Position numbers and translations under genes: made by a program
The notes under the pieces: model-generated
What the model was told of the DNA's origin: nothing
Database searches by the model: none
The model's input: the letters and a program-made list of their open reading frames with translations, nothing else
Shown: one piece after another, positions 19,638-28,101 of the stretch
Numbering within the stretch: the first letter of the stretch is position 1
Layout: each line of letters starts with the position of its first letter
Source of the DNA: Flavobacteriales bacterium
Lineage (GTDB): Bacteria; Bacteroidota; Bacteroidia; Flavobacteriales; Flavobacteriaceae
Direction: 5' to 3'
Length of the DNA: 64,000 nucleotides
Assembly: GCA_017303755.1 (NCBI GenBank)
Contig: JAFLBS010000001.1
Span: 1 to 64,000, forward strand

Positions 19638-21560
19638 TCATAATTGTGATATTGGAATATCAATTGTAACTACTGTACCTTTTCCTATACAACTTTCAAT
19701 AGCATAAACTGCTTTTACTGAAGACAATCGTTCATCAATATTGCTCAATCCAATTCCTTTTCTATCATCTCTATTAAATCCGCTTCCATCATCTTCGACT
19801 ATGATGTTAAAAAAGTCATCATGCATAGTGAAATTTAAAAAAACCGTTTTGGCTTTAGCATGTTTCGACACATTGCTAAGTAACTCTTGAATTACTCGAT
19901 AAATTTGATGTTTCGCAGACTCTTTAATTTTATTAATCGAATTGGGCGGAAATACTACTACTTCAACCTGAAACTCATCTCTGTTTTCATAGTCGTTCTT
20001 TAAATCCATTAAAAGATGTTCAAGATTTTTATCTTTCAAAGAATTCAAACTCAAATTATGCGAAATCAATCTCAAATCAGCGAAAGCTTTTGACATCTTC
20101 AACACAACAGCATCAATTTTCTCGCTTTTCAATTCAGAGTTGTATTGGGCTAGTTCTAATTTTATTCCTGCTAAAGCACCGCCAATTCCATCGTGAATTT
20201 CTTTAGCAACTCTATTCCGTTCTTGATCTTGACCTTCAACCAAACCAACAATTCGTTTTAATTCCTTTTCCTGTTCCAATCGAATCACTTCTTGTTTGTG
20301 AATCTCGTTTTCTTTATCTAAAATTATCTTTTGAGTTTTAATTCTATTCTTAAAAAAAAGCAGCGCTAAAAGCAAAGCTGTAATAATGAATAAACCAACT
20401 ACGAAAGTCCATTTCCTTCTATCCATTTCGATAATTTTCTCTTTGGTTAACAACTGAATTTTTAGATTCTTTTTATCCACTTGATATTTCGTTTGGATTT
20501 CATTAAAATCTCTGTTCTTTTTTTCAGTAAAAATACTATCCGACAACTTATACTGTTTGTTTTTAAATACGAGCGCATTTTTAAAGTCTTCTTTTAAAAA
20601 ATAGGTTTCAGAAAGGGTTTTGTATAAGTTCAACAGTTGATCAGAATTAACATTCTTGTTTGACTGATGCAATGCTAATTGATAATACGTCAAAGCCTTT
20701 TCATATTGCTTTTCTTTTCTGAAATATCCTCCGAAGTTAAAATTCAGGTAGAACAACAATGAAGTATCGTTTAGTAGTTGCTGAATCTTTTTAGCACTCG
20801 ACAAATGTTTGTACACTTTAAGCAAATCACTATTATTGTTACCACTTAAATACAATTCACTTAAATTGATATGAAGACTAAATTCTGAATACAAATCTTT
20901 AGATTGTTGCGATAGTGTAAGTGCTTTATTATAATATTTTATGGACTTTTGGACGTCTTTTTCTGAAAACAAGACAGCGCAATTCATGTACCCTTTGATA
21001 AGTTCATTGTACAGCGAATGTTTTTCGGCATTGCTAATGTTTTCGTTGTAATAACTTAAACTTTTAAGAGTATCCTTTTGCCTTAAATAAAGATTACCAA
21101 GATTGATTAAAACCCGTGATTTACTTTCTGGAATTTTATTTCTATCTGCAATTTCAAGCGCTTTCAAATACTTACTCAACGCTACTTCAAACTGATTCTC
21201 ATCAAACGCAATTGTTCCTAATTGGTTGTAGCTCAATGCTGAAATTTTATGAAACTTGGATTTATAAGAATAATTAAGAGCTTTTATAAGATGTCTTTTC
21301 GACTCATTTGTATTCTTTTTCAAATAATGATAATAACCCAAATTATAGAGTGACCGGGCAATTAAAGAGTCATTTTTTAAGACTAAACTTTTTTTGTAAG
21401 CTCTTTTAATATAATGATAAGCAGAGTCAGAATTTGTAGATAAGTATCCAGAAAACAACTGAATGTCTTTTTCGACACTTTGCGAAACAACTTGGGCTTT
21501 TAGTTGACAAAAAGTCACCAACAAAAACAATGTTATAATTTGTATACCATTCTGTTGCAT
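19638..21560 (-). CDS. TPR-containing sensor histidine kinase (HisKA_3)
   Basis: The product is about 640 residues. A hydrophobic N-terminus (IITLFLLVTFCQLKA) is followed by about eight TPR-like repeats to residue 365, then a membrane helix (WTFVVGLFIITALLLALLFF, near 386-405), a coiled coil, the HisKA_3 phospho-acceptor (RVAKEIHDGIGGALAGIKLEL) and a HATPase domain (QELLSNVSKHAKA; EDDGSGF; GIGLSNIDERL). This is the standard Bacteroidota architecture of a periplasmic TPR sensor; the ligand is unknown. The in-frame codon at 21566 is TTG, so the ATG at 21560 is used. A -7 box ends 3 bp before it. Confidence 0.9.
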   Translation of the reverse strand: MQQNGIQIITLFLLVTFCQLKAQVVSQSVEKDIQLFSGYLSTNSDSAYHYIKRAYKKSLVLKNDSLIARSLYNLGYYHYLKKNTNESKRHLIKALNYSYKSKFHKISALSYNQLGTIAFDENQFEVALSKYLKALEIADRNKIPESKSRVLINLGNLYLRQKDTLKSLSYYNENISNAEKHSLYNELIKGYMNCAVLFSEKDVQKSIKYYNKALTLSQQSKDLYSEFSLHINLSELYLSGNNNSDLLKVYKHLSSAKKIQQLLNDTSLLFYLNFNFGGYFRKEKQYEKALTYYQLALHQSNKNVNSDQLLNLYKTLSETYFLKEDFKNALVFKNKQYKLSDSIFTEKKNRDFNEIQTKYQVDKKNLKIQLLTKEKIIEMDRRKWTFVVGLFIITALLLALLFFKNRIKTQKIILDKENEIHKQEVIRLEQEKELKRIVGLVEGQDQERNRVAKEIHDGIGGALAGIKLELAQYNSELKSEKIDAVVLKMSKAFADLRLISHNLSLNSLKDKNLEHLLMDLKNDYENRDEFQVEVVVFPPNSINKIKESAKHQIYRVIQELLSNVSKHAKAKTVFLNFTMHDDFFNIIVEDDGSGFNRDDRKGIGLSNIDERLSSVKAVYAIESCIGKGTVVTIDIPISQL

Positions 21561-21563
21561 ACA

Positions 21564-21571
21564 CAAATATA
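21564..21571 (-). promoter_or_regulatory. Candidate -7 box of the two-component operon, almost touching the ATG
   Basis: TATATTTG on the minus strand matches TAnnTTTG and ends 3 bp before the ATG at 21560. That implies a leaderless or nearly leaderless message. No convincing -33 was seen. Confidence 0.4.
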
Positions 21572-21608
21572 CCTGTTTTATGGTATGATTTTACCTATAC
21601 AATTAAAA

Positions 21609-21616
21609 TAAATTTG
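21609..21616 (+). promoter_or_regulatory. Candidate -7 box for the 21657 gene
   Basis: TAAATTTG matches TAnnTTTG and lies 40 bp before the ATG at 21657. It is divergent from the kinase promoter. No clear -33 TTG at the expected spacing. Confidence 0.45.
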
Positions 21617-21656
21617 TGTAATAAATTAAACGAAAATTAACCAACAACAATAAATC

Positions 21657-22067
21657 ATGAAAAAAATTACCCTTCTTTTTTTACTGTTTTCTTCTATCTC
21701 TCTTTGGTCTCAAACAGGAGGTAATGGTGGAAACACAAACAACGGAAACAACGGAAACAATACCAATACGGGCAGTGGAGGAACTACAATTTTAGGTTCA
21801 GGAGGCGGAACAGGAATTGAAAATATCTCAACTTATCCAAACCCTGCTGGACAAAACTTAACCATTTCAACTATCGACTCATCGGCTAGCATTAGTGGAT
21901 ACAGTATCCAGAATTCAAGTCAGGTTGCAGTTCTATCACAAAGCACAAGTCTTGTTAATAGCGTTACAGTTGACGTAAGTAGCCTGCCACAAGGAACATA
22001 TACACTCCATGTATTTATCAACAATGACAGAAACAACCCTGTAGTCAAACAAATTGTAAAACAATAA
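21657..22067 (+). CDS. Small secreted protein with T9SS type A sorting domain
   Basis: The product is 136 residues. The signal peptide is MKKITLLFLLFSSISLWSQ, followed by a Gly/Asn/Thr low-complexity stretch (residues 20-50: GGNGGNTNNGNNGNN and similar). The rest is a single Por_secre_tail-like domain (ENISTYPNPAGQNLTIS near 54; LPQGTYTLHVFINN near 110; ending VVKQIVKQ). There is no catalytic domain, so the mature product would be little more than a flexible linker and the sorting signal. It is divergent from a two-component system; a regulatory link is possible but unproven. Confidence 0.85.
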   Translation: MKKITLLFLLFSSISLWSQTGGNGGNTNNGNNGNNTNTGSGGTTILGSGGGTGIENISTYPNPAGQNLTISTIDSSASISGYSIQNSSQVAVLSQSTSLVNSVTVDVSSLPQGTYTLHVFINNDRNNPVVKQIVKQ

Positions 22068-22237
22068 AAATGGAAACAACTAAAGAGTACCGATGGATTT
22101 GTTTGCTTTATGTTTACAGGCAAAGAAAAGAACCAATTTTGTTAATAATGAAAAGTGATTACTTTCAATTGCATAGTAATTACATGGCGTAATCCGAAAA
22201 GCCATAAGAGAGTAGGAATTTATTAAATACAATCACA

Positions 22238-24541
22238 ATGAAAAAAATTATTTTGTTTTTATTGTTCCTGTTATCTTCATTTACATCTGATGCATTTGAA
22301 GAAAATTGGAAAACTGATGAAAGTCTTATCAACCCAATTGAGATTAGTAATGTTACTGTAACGGCAGTTTGTAACACGCCAACAAGTATAACTTATACTT
22401 ATAAGATTGACTTATGTGACATATATCTTCCTACTAATAATTTTCATGTATACATAAGTCCTGAGCCAGGAAACACATGGAGTTATGTTGGAAACGCAAC
22501 TCAAGTTGGAGCCAATGATTATCTTTTCACTGTAACACAAAATCTAAGCGCATCTTTAAATCCTGGCTCTTGGGTGATGACAGGAAATTATGGCAATATT
22601 AATCCCGCTTTAATTCAACCAGGAAACGGAACAACTTATTGTTCAGCTAGAAAGCTTTTTAATATGCCTGCTCCAACAGGAAATTGTTTGACGTGCCCAT
22701 GGATACAAACAGTTCGATTATTCGACAATAGTTACATCAACAACACAGGATCATCACCAAACAATTATTCAGACTACACTTCTAATTGTATTCCATTACT
22801 TGAAACAGCATTTCCTCAAATTAACATTACTCCCAATCAGCCAAATGTTTTTGTTGCTCTTTTAATAGACTTAGATGGAAATGGAATATTTAATGCTGGA
22901 GATTTCTTTTCCACACTTTTAGTAAACAACGAAATAGGTATAACCTTATTAAATGAAGTTACAAATGGCACTATTACAGGTGGGGAATTAGTTCGGGTAA
23001 TAGTTAGCAACACACCCATTACTTTATCAAACAATATTCCAACCTGTGGAGAAGCCGAAGATTATAGAATATGTTGTACCGCATTACCTACTACTATTAC
23101 AGCTACTGTAGGTAATGAACAAGTAGACATTACTAACACTTTAACAGCAACGATTCCTTGTGGAGAAAACTGCATTACATTAAGTGCAACAAACATTACT
23201 GATGCTGTTTACAACTCTTCTGATCCTGTACTAACTAGTTTAACAGGTTCGTTTTGCTTGCCAAACGGCAGCTCACTTTCAAGTTTTACTGCTACAATAA
23301 CTGGAACTGATTCTTGCGGCAATCCTTATTATCAAGAAGTGCTTGTTAATGTTGATCAAAACTGTTGCACAGATGTTCCTTACATAGAACCATTTTGGAG
23401 TCATCCAGATTGCCCAGATGTTGTATGTGATGCAGATAAATGGCCAATAAATGTATTAAGTGCAAATGGAACACCTATTACAACAGCTGGAGGAGTTTCT
23501 ATTGTATGGACAAATACTACTGCAAATCCGAATATTGTAATCAATGGTGATTGGGTATATGCTAGTGAGGATGAAACATGGCAAGTAGTAATTACTTATC
23601 CTAATGGCTGTATTTATACTGCAACCTATACAGAGGATTGTTGTGAAGATGATGTTCATATAGAAGCAATCATTTGTCCAACCCAAGAACAACTTAGTTT
23701 ATTACAGAGTCAAGCAAGAGCTAGCTCAGCTACAATGAATTCATCAGATTTAAAAGTTTTGGACGATTATATAGAATTATCAAAGGAAAGTTGTGATCCT
23801 TGCGATATTGGATATGTTTTAATTCATCTTGTAGACGCTAATGGTAATCCAATTGATGCTTCTCAATATACAATAGTTTGGTCGGATATGGGCTCAGGAA
23901 CTATGAGACAGATACCCGTAAACACGAGTGTCTCTGTAACTGTTTCATCAAACAATGAAGATTGTATATATGTTGATGAATTTTTCTATCAATGTGATGA
24001 TAACCCTTGTCTCAACTTCACTGCTCCAACTAATCTACAAGTGGGTGGCATAATTGGAACAACTCTGATGTGGGATGCGGTTCCTGGCGCGACACATTAT
24101 GTGGTGAGTTCTCCTGGCGCTGTTCCCCAAATAAATTGCAGATGTGAAACTCCAATTTCTATGGCTCCAATTACAACTACAAATACTACTTTGGCCTTAC
24201 CGTCTGGTCTAGTAAATAAATGCTTTGTATGGATGGTAACAGCGTATTGTTCTGACGGAACTGCTGCAACTTCAGTACAAGCTTGTTATAACGGAAAAGG
24301 GAAAGATGAATTTGTAAGTATATCGCCCAATCCAAGTGGTGGTCGATTTAAAATTAACACAGAAGAATCGATTGATGGTGTAATTGAAATATCTGACTTA
24401 TATGGTGTTGTGATTTACAAACATGAATTCAAAAACCAACAAGAGTTTGATATTTTTATGGAAGACAGACCAATAGGAATCTACGTTGTAAAAGTGTACA
24501 CTAACGACAAAGTTCATACAACCAAAATAATCAAAAACTAA
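22238..24541 (+). CDS. Cys-rich GEVED-domain protein with T9SS sorting domain
   Basis: The product is 767 residues with signal peptide MKKIILFLLFLLSSFTSDA. A GEVED domain ends near residue 280 (IPTCGEAEDYRICC). Several Cys-bearing Ig-like segments follow (CGENCITLS, DSCGNPYYQE, TYTEDCCEDDVHIEAIICP), then an FN3-like module near 640-720 (LQVGGIIGTTLMWDAVPGATHY). The C-terminal type A sorting domain (SISPNPSGGRFKIN, IYVVKVYTNDKVHTTKIIKN) covers about 695-767. It is predicted to be exported by T9SS and anchored at or released from the surface. The ligand is unknown. Same strand as the small T9SS gene, with a 170-bp spacer. Confidence 0.88.
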   Translation: MKKIILFLLFLLSSFTSDAFEENWKTDESLINPIEISNVTVTAVCNTPTSITYTYKIDLCDIYLPTNNFHVYISPEPGNTWSYVGNATQVGANDYLFTVTQNLSASLNPGSWVMTGNYGNINPALIQPGNGTTYCSARKLFNMPAPTGNCLTCPWIQTVRLFDNSYINNTGSSPNNYSDYTSNCIPLLETAFPQINITPNQPNVFVALLIDLDGNGIFNAGDFFSTLLVNNEIGITLLNEVTNGTITGGELVRVIVSNTPITLSNNIPTCGEAEDYRICCTALPTTITATVGNEQVDITNTLTATIPCGENCITLSATNITDAVYNSSDPVLTSLTGSFCLPNGSSLSSFTATITGTDSCGNPYYQEVLVNVDQNCCTDVPYIEPFWSHPDCPDVVCDADKWPINVLSANGTPITTAGGVSIVWTNTTANPNIVINGDWVYASEDETWQVVITYPNGCIYTATYTEDCCEDDVHIEAIICPTQEQLSLLQSQARASSATMNSSDLKVLDDYIELSKESCDPCDIGYVLIHLVDANGNPIDASQYTIVWSDMGSGTMRQIPVNTSVSVTVSSNNEDCIYVDEFFYQCDDNPCLNFTAPTNLQVGGIIGTTLMWDAVPGATHYVVSSPGAVPQINCRCETPISMAPITTTNTTLALPSGLVNKCFVWMVTAYCSDGTAATSVQACYNGKGKDEFVSISPNPSGGRFKINTEESIDGVIEISDLYGVVIYKHEFKNQQEFDIFMEDRPIGIYVVKVYTNDKVHTTKIIKN

Positions 24542-24561
24542 TTGTTAAGTTGGTTAATTTT

Positions 24562-24595
24562 AAAAGCCGATTGAATTGAATTTCAATCGGCTTTT
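24562..24595. terminator. Bidirectional terminator between convergent genes
   Basis: A perfect 14-bp stem, AAAAGCCGATTGAA/TTCAATCGGCTTTT, with a 6-nt loop serves both the 22238 gene and the 24599 gene. Confidence 0.9.
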
Positions 24596-24598
24596 TCT

Positions 24599-25483
24599 TT
24601 ATTCAAAAAAGAATTCGGTTTCATAACTTAGCTGAGCGTTTGGGTTGTACAAACTCTCAACTTTTGTTCTTTTATTAAAATAATTATTTGGTAAAATTTC
24701 GTAAGCCTCACTTATAATCGCCTGTGAATCTACATTCTTTGAATGTTTCAAAGTAAATACATTTCCACTACAATAATTTTCCGAACAAATAATACGTAAC
24801 ACTCTTTTAGTATAGGAAAGCTCCAGCAATTTATTCCAAGTATCAATTGCATTAGAATAATCATAATTAACTACAGTTCCGTCTGGTTTTTGCATTGAAG
24901 CTAAATTATTATCAGCATAGGTATAAGTGTACAAATCTATAATCACTCCATCTAAATCATTATCATATCCTGCTGAAATCACATTGTCGTTCTCATCAAA
25001 ATTCAATATCATTCTGTTAGAAACTACCGCATTTGGATCATTGTAGGGCAAATTCAGACGCTCACAATACACTATACTAGCGCTTTGATGAATGAATCTA
25101 TAATTTAGCGATCCTCCATCTAAATAATACCTCTGAGCTCCAATTATTCGGTTTTGATTATCATAGAAATAATTATCTTGATAACTATTTGATAATTCTG
25201 TATGAGTCAATAAACTGTTAGAGTAAAAGTATTTTTGAACTGTAATTGCTGGGCCACTACTAATATTATTCACAAAATCTTCAAATGACTCAGAATGCAG
25301 CTTGCCATCTGCTAAAATACCAGTAGTAACTCTTTTATAATCTGCCAAATTACTATCATCATAATCTAAAATTGAAGTTACTTCATAACCAATAATATCA
25401 TCATTAGCCGATGTTTCATTATCATCATTAGAACACGATGTCAAAAAAAGTGTTAGTAGTAAAATACTGCTTATTTTTTTCAT
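24599..25483 (-). CDS. Putative lipoprotein
   Basis: The product is 294 residues. The lipoprotein signal MKKISSILLLTLFLTSC is followed by SNDDNETSANDD, the acidic +2 tail common in Bacteroidota surface lipoproteins. The body has repeated Asp-Tyr/Asn-Asn motifs (YFYDNQNRIIGAQRYY, LNFDENDNVISAGYDND, YTYADNNLASMQKPDG) reminiscent of degenerate YD/RHS-like repeats. I do not recognise a named family. It is a single gene convergent with the T9SS protein and has its own upstream region. Function unknown. Confidence 0.8.
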   Translation of the reverse strand: MKKISSILLLTLFLTSCSNDDNETSANDDIIGYEVTSILDYDDSNLADYKRVTTGILADGKLHSESFEDFVNNISSGPAITVQKYFYSNSLLTHTELSNSYQDNYFYDNQNRIIGAQRYYLDGGSLNYRFIHQSASIVYCERLNLPYNDPNAVVSNRMILNFDENDNVISAGYDNDLDGVIIDLYTYTYADNNLASMQKPDGTVVNYDYSNAIDTWNKLLELSYTKRVLRIICSENYCSGNVFTLKHSKNVDSQAIISEAYEILPNNYFNKRTKVESLYNPNAQLSYETEFFFE

Positions 25484-25603
25484 AGTTTTTGATTTGTTAT
25501 ACCCAATTAACGCTTTAAATTGAAAGAAAGTATTTTAATGAATGTTAAAATTTCTTCTGAACTAAGTCTTTTAATCAATATTCATATTACCAAAAACAAA
25601 AAA

Positions 25604-25633
25604 AGCCAAGCAATAATTTCTATCGCTTGACTT
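25604..25633 (-). terminator. Terminator after the acyl-CoA dehydrogenase gene
   Basis: Stem AGCCAAGC/GCTTGACT extended by AATAA/TATCG-type pairs. On the minus strand it ends in GGCTTTTTTTG. Confidence 0.75.
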
Positions 25634-25658
25634 TATATTTATACTTTTTTATTGCTGA

Positions 25659-26831
25659 CTAATGCTTTACTGCAGGTTTGTAATCTTGATTGTCAATAAT
25701 CATTTTTGATAAAATTTCTTTTAGAATTTCAGAAGTTCCTCCGCCAATCGGACCCAAACGGCTGTCACGCATCAAACGAGCCAAAGGATATTCTTCCATA
25801 TAACCATAACCACCTAACATTTGTAAACAACTGTAAATGGTTTCATCGGCCACTTTTGTCGATTTTAATTTAGCCATAGTTGCTTCTTTCACCACATATT
25901 CTCCTTTATCTAATCGAGCCACAGCAGCGTAATTGAATACTTTACAATGCTCAACATCAGTAGCATGTTCAACCATAGTATGTCGTAATGCTTGAAACTT
26001 ATTAATCGTTGTTCCGAATGCTTCGCGTTGCGACATATATTCTAAGGTGTAATCAATCGCATATTCAGCTCTAGCATGAGCATTGATTGCCATAACCAAT
26101 CGTTCTAACGCAAAATGTTGCATAATATAAGCGAATCCTTTTCCTTCTTCACCCATTAAATTTTCTAGTGGAATTTCAACATCTTCAAAAGCAATTTCTG
26201 CTGTATCGGATGCTCTCCAACCTAATTTATCCAATTTTGTAGCTGATATTCCTTTAGTCGAAGTATCCACTAAAAAAATACTAATTCCTTTATTTCCAAG
26301 TTCGGGATTTGTCTTAGCTGCAACTACATAGTAATCGGCATATACTCCATTAGTTATGAATGTTTTGGAACCATTAACAATGTATTTATCTCCTTTTTTT
26401 ACTGCTGTTGTTCGCATCCCAGCTACATCACTTCCACCAAAAGGTTCAGAAATACACAAGGCTCCAATTTTATCACCTGAAATACTTGGTGCAAGGTATT
26501 CTTGTTTGATGCGTTCATCACCTTCAGCATGTAAATGCGTCATGGCCAAATACGAATGCGCCCACATTGCAGCGGCAAAGCCAGATGATTTTATTTTTTG
26601 CAATTCTTCTAAAAAAATTACGGTGTAAAACAAATCCAAATTCAATCCGCCGTACGCTTCAGGATATCGAATTCCGAAAAAACCCATTTCTCCAAACTTT
26701 TTCCAAATGAAACGTTCAATCGTACCTGATTTTTCCCATTTTTCAATGTGAGGCACCACTTCTTTTTGCAAAAAGTCGCGTAAACTTGCTCTAAATAATT
26801 GATGTTCTTCTGTGAAATATAATGAACTCAT
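25659..26831 (-). CDS. Acyl-CoA dehydrogenase
   Basis: The product is 390 residues, the usual length for this FAD flavoenzyme, which oxidises acyl-CoA to trans-2-enoyl-CoA. N-terminal helical domain to about residue 115, then the FAD/substrate beta domain (ALCISEPFGGSDVAGMRTTA; NGSKTFITNGVYADYYVVAA). The C-terminal helical domain has REAFGTTINKFQALRHTMVE and LQMLGGYGYMEEYPLARLMRDSR followed by GPIGGGTSEILKEILSKMI. The substrate chain length cannot be told from sequence. It stands alone between terminators, without an adjacent ETF or hydratase. Confidence 0.93.
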   Translation of the reverse strand: MSSLYFTEEHQLFRASLRDFLQKEVVPHIEKWEKSGTIERFIWKKFGEMGFFGIRYPEAYGGLNLDLFYTVIFLEELQKIKSSGFAAAMWAHSYLAMTHLHAEGDERIKQEYLAPSISGDKIGALCISEPFGGSDVAGMRTTAVKKGDKYIVNGSKTFITNGVYADYYVVAAKTNPELGNKGISIFLVDTSTKGISATKLDKLGWRASDTAEIAFEDVEIPLENLMGEEGKGFAYIMQHFALERLVMAINAHARAEYAIDYTLEYMSQREAFGTTINKFQALRHTMVEHATDVEHCKVFNYAAVARLDKGEYVVKEATMAKLKSTKVADETIYSCLQMLGGYGYMEEYPLARLMRDSRLGPIGGGTSEILKEILSKMIIDNQDYKPAVKH

Positions 26832-26866
26832 ATAGTTGAAATTATTTTAAAATTCTGTTGATTTTT

Positions 26867-27757
26867 TCAGAATTCCAAATATAAGGCAATTATTTTTATT
26901 TTATCGTTAGGCATTTCCTTTATTTTTGTTAAATCATCAATTTTTAGATCACCATTCATACTTCGATAGGAAACGATATTTTTTGAAATGGGATAACGGA
27001 AATACGGAAATTGACCTAACTCTTTTATAGAAGCTTGGTTGATGTTGATTTTCTTCGGATTAGGTTTACTGATGATGGCAAACTGCTGATTGAGTTTTTC
27101 GATTACTTCGGGAGATAATCCCCAAATATCATTCATTTGTTCCATCGATACAAAATTGCCATAGATTTCTCTTTGCTTTAAAATTCGGTCTGAAATGGCA
27201 TCTCCTATTCCGTAGACTTTCATCAAATCGTCTTTGGTGGCCAAATTAATATCGATGACAATCACTTTTTGTTTAACATTATCCTTTTTTTTAGAATAAT
27301 CTATCCAATTTGATTTTGATTGAAATGTGGATTGTTTGTTATTCACCCAATCCGGAAATTTAAAAAAAGGTTTCATTGTTTTTAAAAGCGAATCGGAAAC
27401 GCCAGTTATTTTTTGAAACTCTTCAGCCGAATTGACAAACTTATTTTGTTTTCGAAACGCTAACAATCGATCGATTTGTTCGACTGACATTCCGAGTTTA
27501 TATCCTTTAAAATCAGTAATAAAATTCGGATTGAAAGGATACATTTTATAGGAAGAATCGGGTTGATTTTGTTTTAACGAATCCAGCTCAATTTGCAAAG
27601 CAAGCCATTGTTCCTTTTCAGGATTGGTTTTAGATGCAGAAGAAAAATCGAGAAAATAATACGCTAATTGAAGCAGAAGAATCAGAATAAACAACAGCAA
27701 AATTCCATTACGTTGTTCTTTGGTAAACACCAAATACGAAGGGATTTTTTTAGGCAT
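26867..27757 (-). CDS. Membrane-anchored helix-hairpin-helix (ComEA-like) protein
   Basis: The product is 296 residues with a positively charged N-terminus, one membrane helix (GILLLFILILLLQLAYYFL, residues 19-37), and three HhH-like segments: near residue 90 (GMSVEQIDRLLAFRKQNKF), near 172-225 (IDINLATKDDLMKVYGIGDAISDRILKQR, the clearest ComEA-type motif) and near 237 (ININQASIKELGQFPYFRYPI). ComEA proteins bind incoming DNA during transformation. Flavobacterial homologues of this layout are common but uncharacterised, so DNA binding outside the cytoplasm is inference. Confidence 0.8.
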   Translation of the reverse strand: MPKKIPSYLVFTKEQRNGILLLFILILLLQLAYYFLDFSSASKTNPEKEQWLALQIELDSLKQNQPDSSYKMYPFNPNFITDFKGYKLGMSVEQIDRLLAFRKQNKFVNSAEEFQKITGVSDSLLKTMKPFFKFPDWVNNKQSTFQSKSNWIDYSKKKDNVKQKVIVIDINLATKDDLMKVYGIGDAISDRILKQREIYGNFVSMEQMNDIWGLSPEVIEKLNQQFAIISKPNPKKININQASIKELGQFPYFRYPISKNIVSYRSMNGDLKIDDLTKIKEMPNDKIKIIALYLEF

Positions 27758-27885
27758 ATACTATAAATTTTGGCTTTAATATTTCAAATGTAGCAAAAAA
27801 AGCAATCAAAATTTAAATTGAGGACTGAAAGTTAAGGGTTAACAAACCTCAAATAGTTCAGAAATTGAAATTTCAAAAAAAGAAA

Positions 27886-27924
27886 AACCCTAATAATTGC
27901 AGTCTAACTACAAGAATTAGGGTT
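27886..27924 (-). terminator. Terminator after the NSS transporter operon
   Basis: The 9-bp stem AACCCTAAT (27886-27894) / ATTAGGGTT (27916-27924) has a TTTTT run on the minus-strand side. It lies 28 bp past the small MetS-like gene. Confidence 0.7.
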
Positions 27925-27951
27925 GTATAAAATAAATTCTCGTAAAGTATC

Positions 27952-28101
27952 CTATTGACGATTCACTTCATCGTCATTATCAGAATAGGAATCCTCCTCG
28001 GGTTTTGGTGGCGTTGTTAAAACTTTCCAAAAGAAAAACCCTGTTATACATGTAATTACAGTAAGCGTAACTACCATCATGATAAGTGCTGTTGTGTTCA
28101 T
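27952..28101 (-). CDS. MetS-like small subunit of the NSS transporter
   Basis: This 49-residue protein starts MNTTALIMMVVTLTVITCIT, forms one membrane helix to about residue 25 (GFFFWKV), and ends in a short acidic cytosolic tail (PPKPEEDSYSDNDDEVNRQ). This matches the MetS family (small partner of the MetP methionine/alanine importer of Corynebacterium) in size and layout. Its ATG overlaps the stop of the transporter gene by one base (TAATG), which shows translational coupling. The gene is easy to miss because of its length. Confidence 0.78.
   Translation of the reverse strand: MNTTALIMMVVTLTVITCITGFFFWKVLTTPPKPEEDSYSDNDDEVNRQ

Noticed and set aside
22070-22192. Short + strand frame (40 codons) between the two T9SS genes
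   Set aside because: No signal, no membrane helix, odd amino-acid use and no recognisable start context; likely chance.
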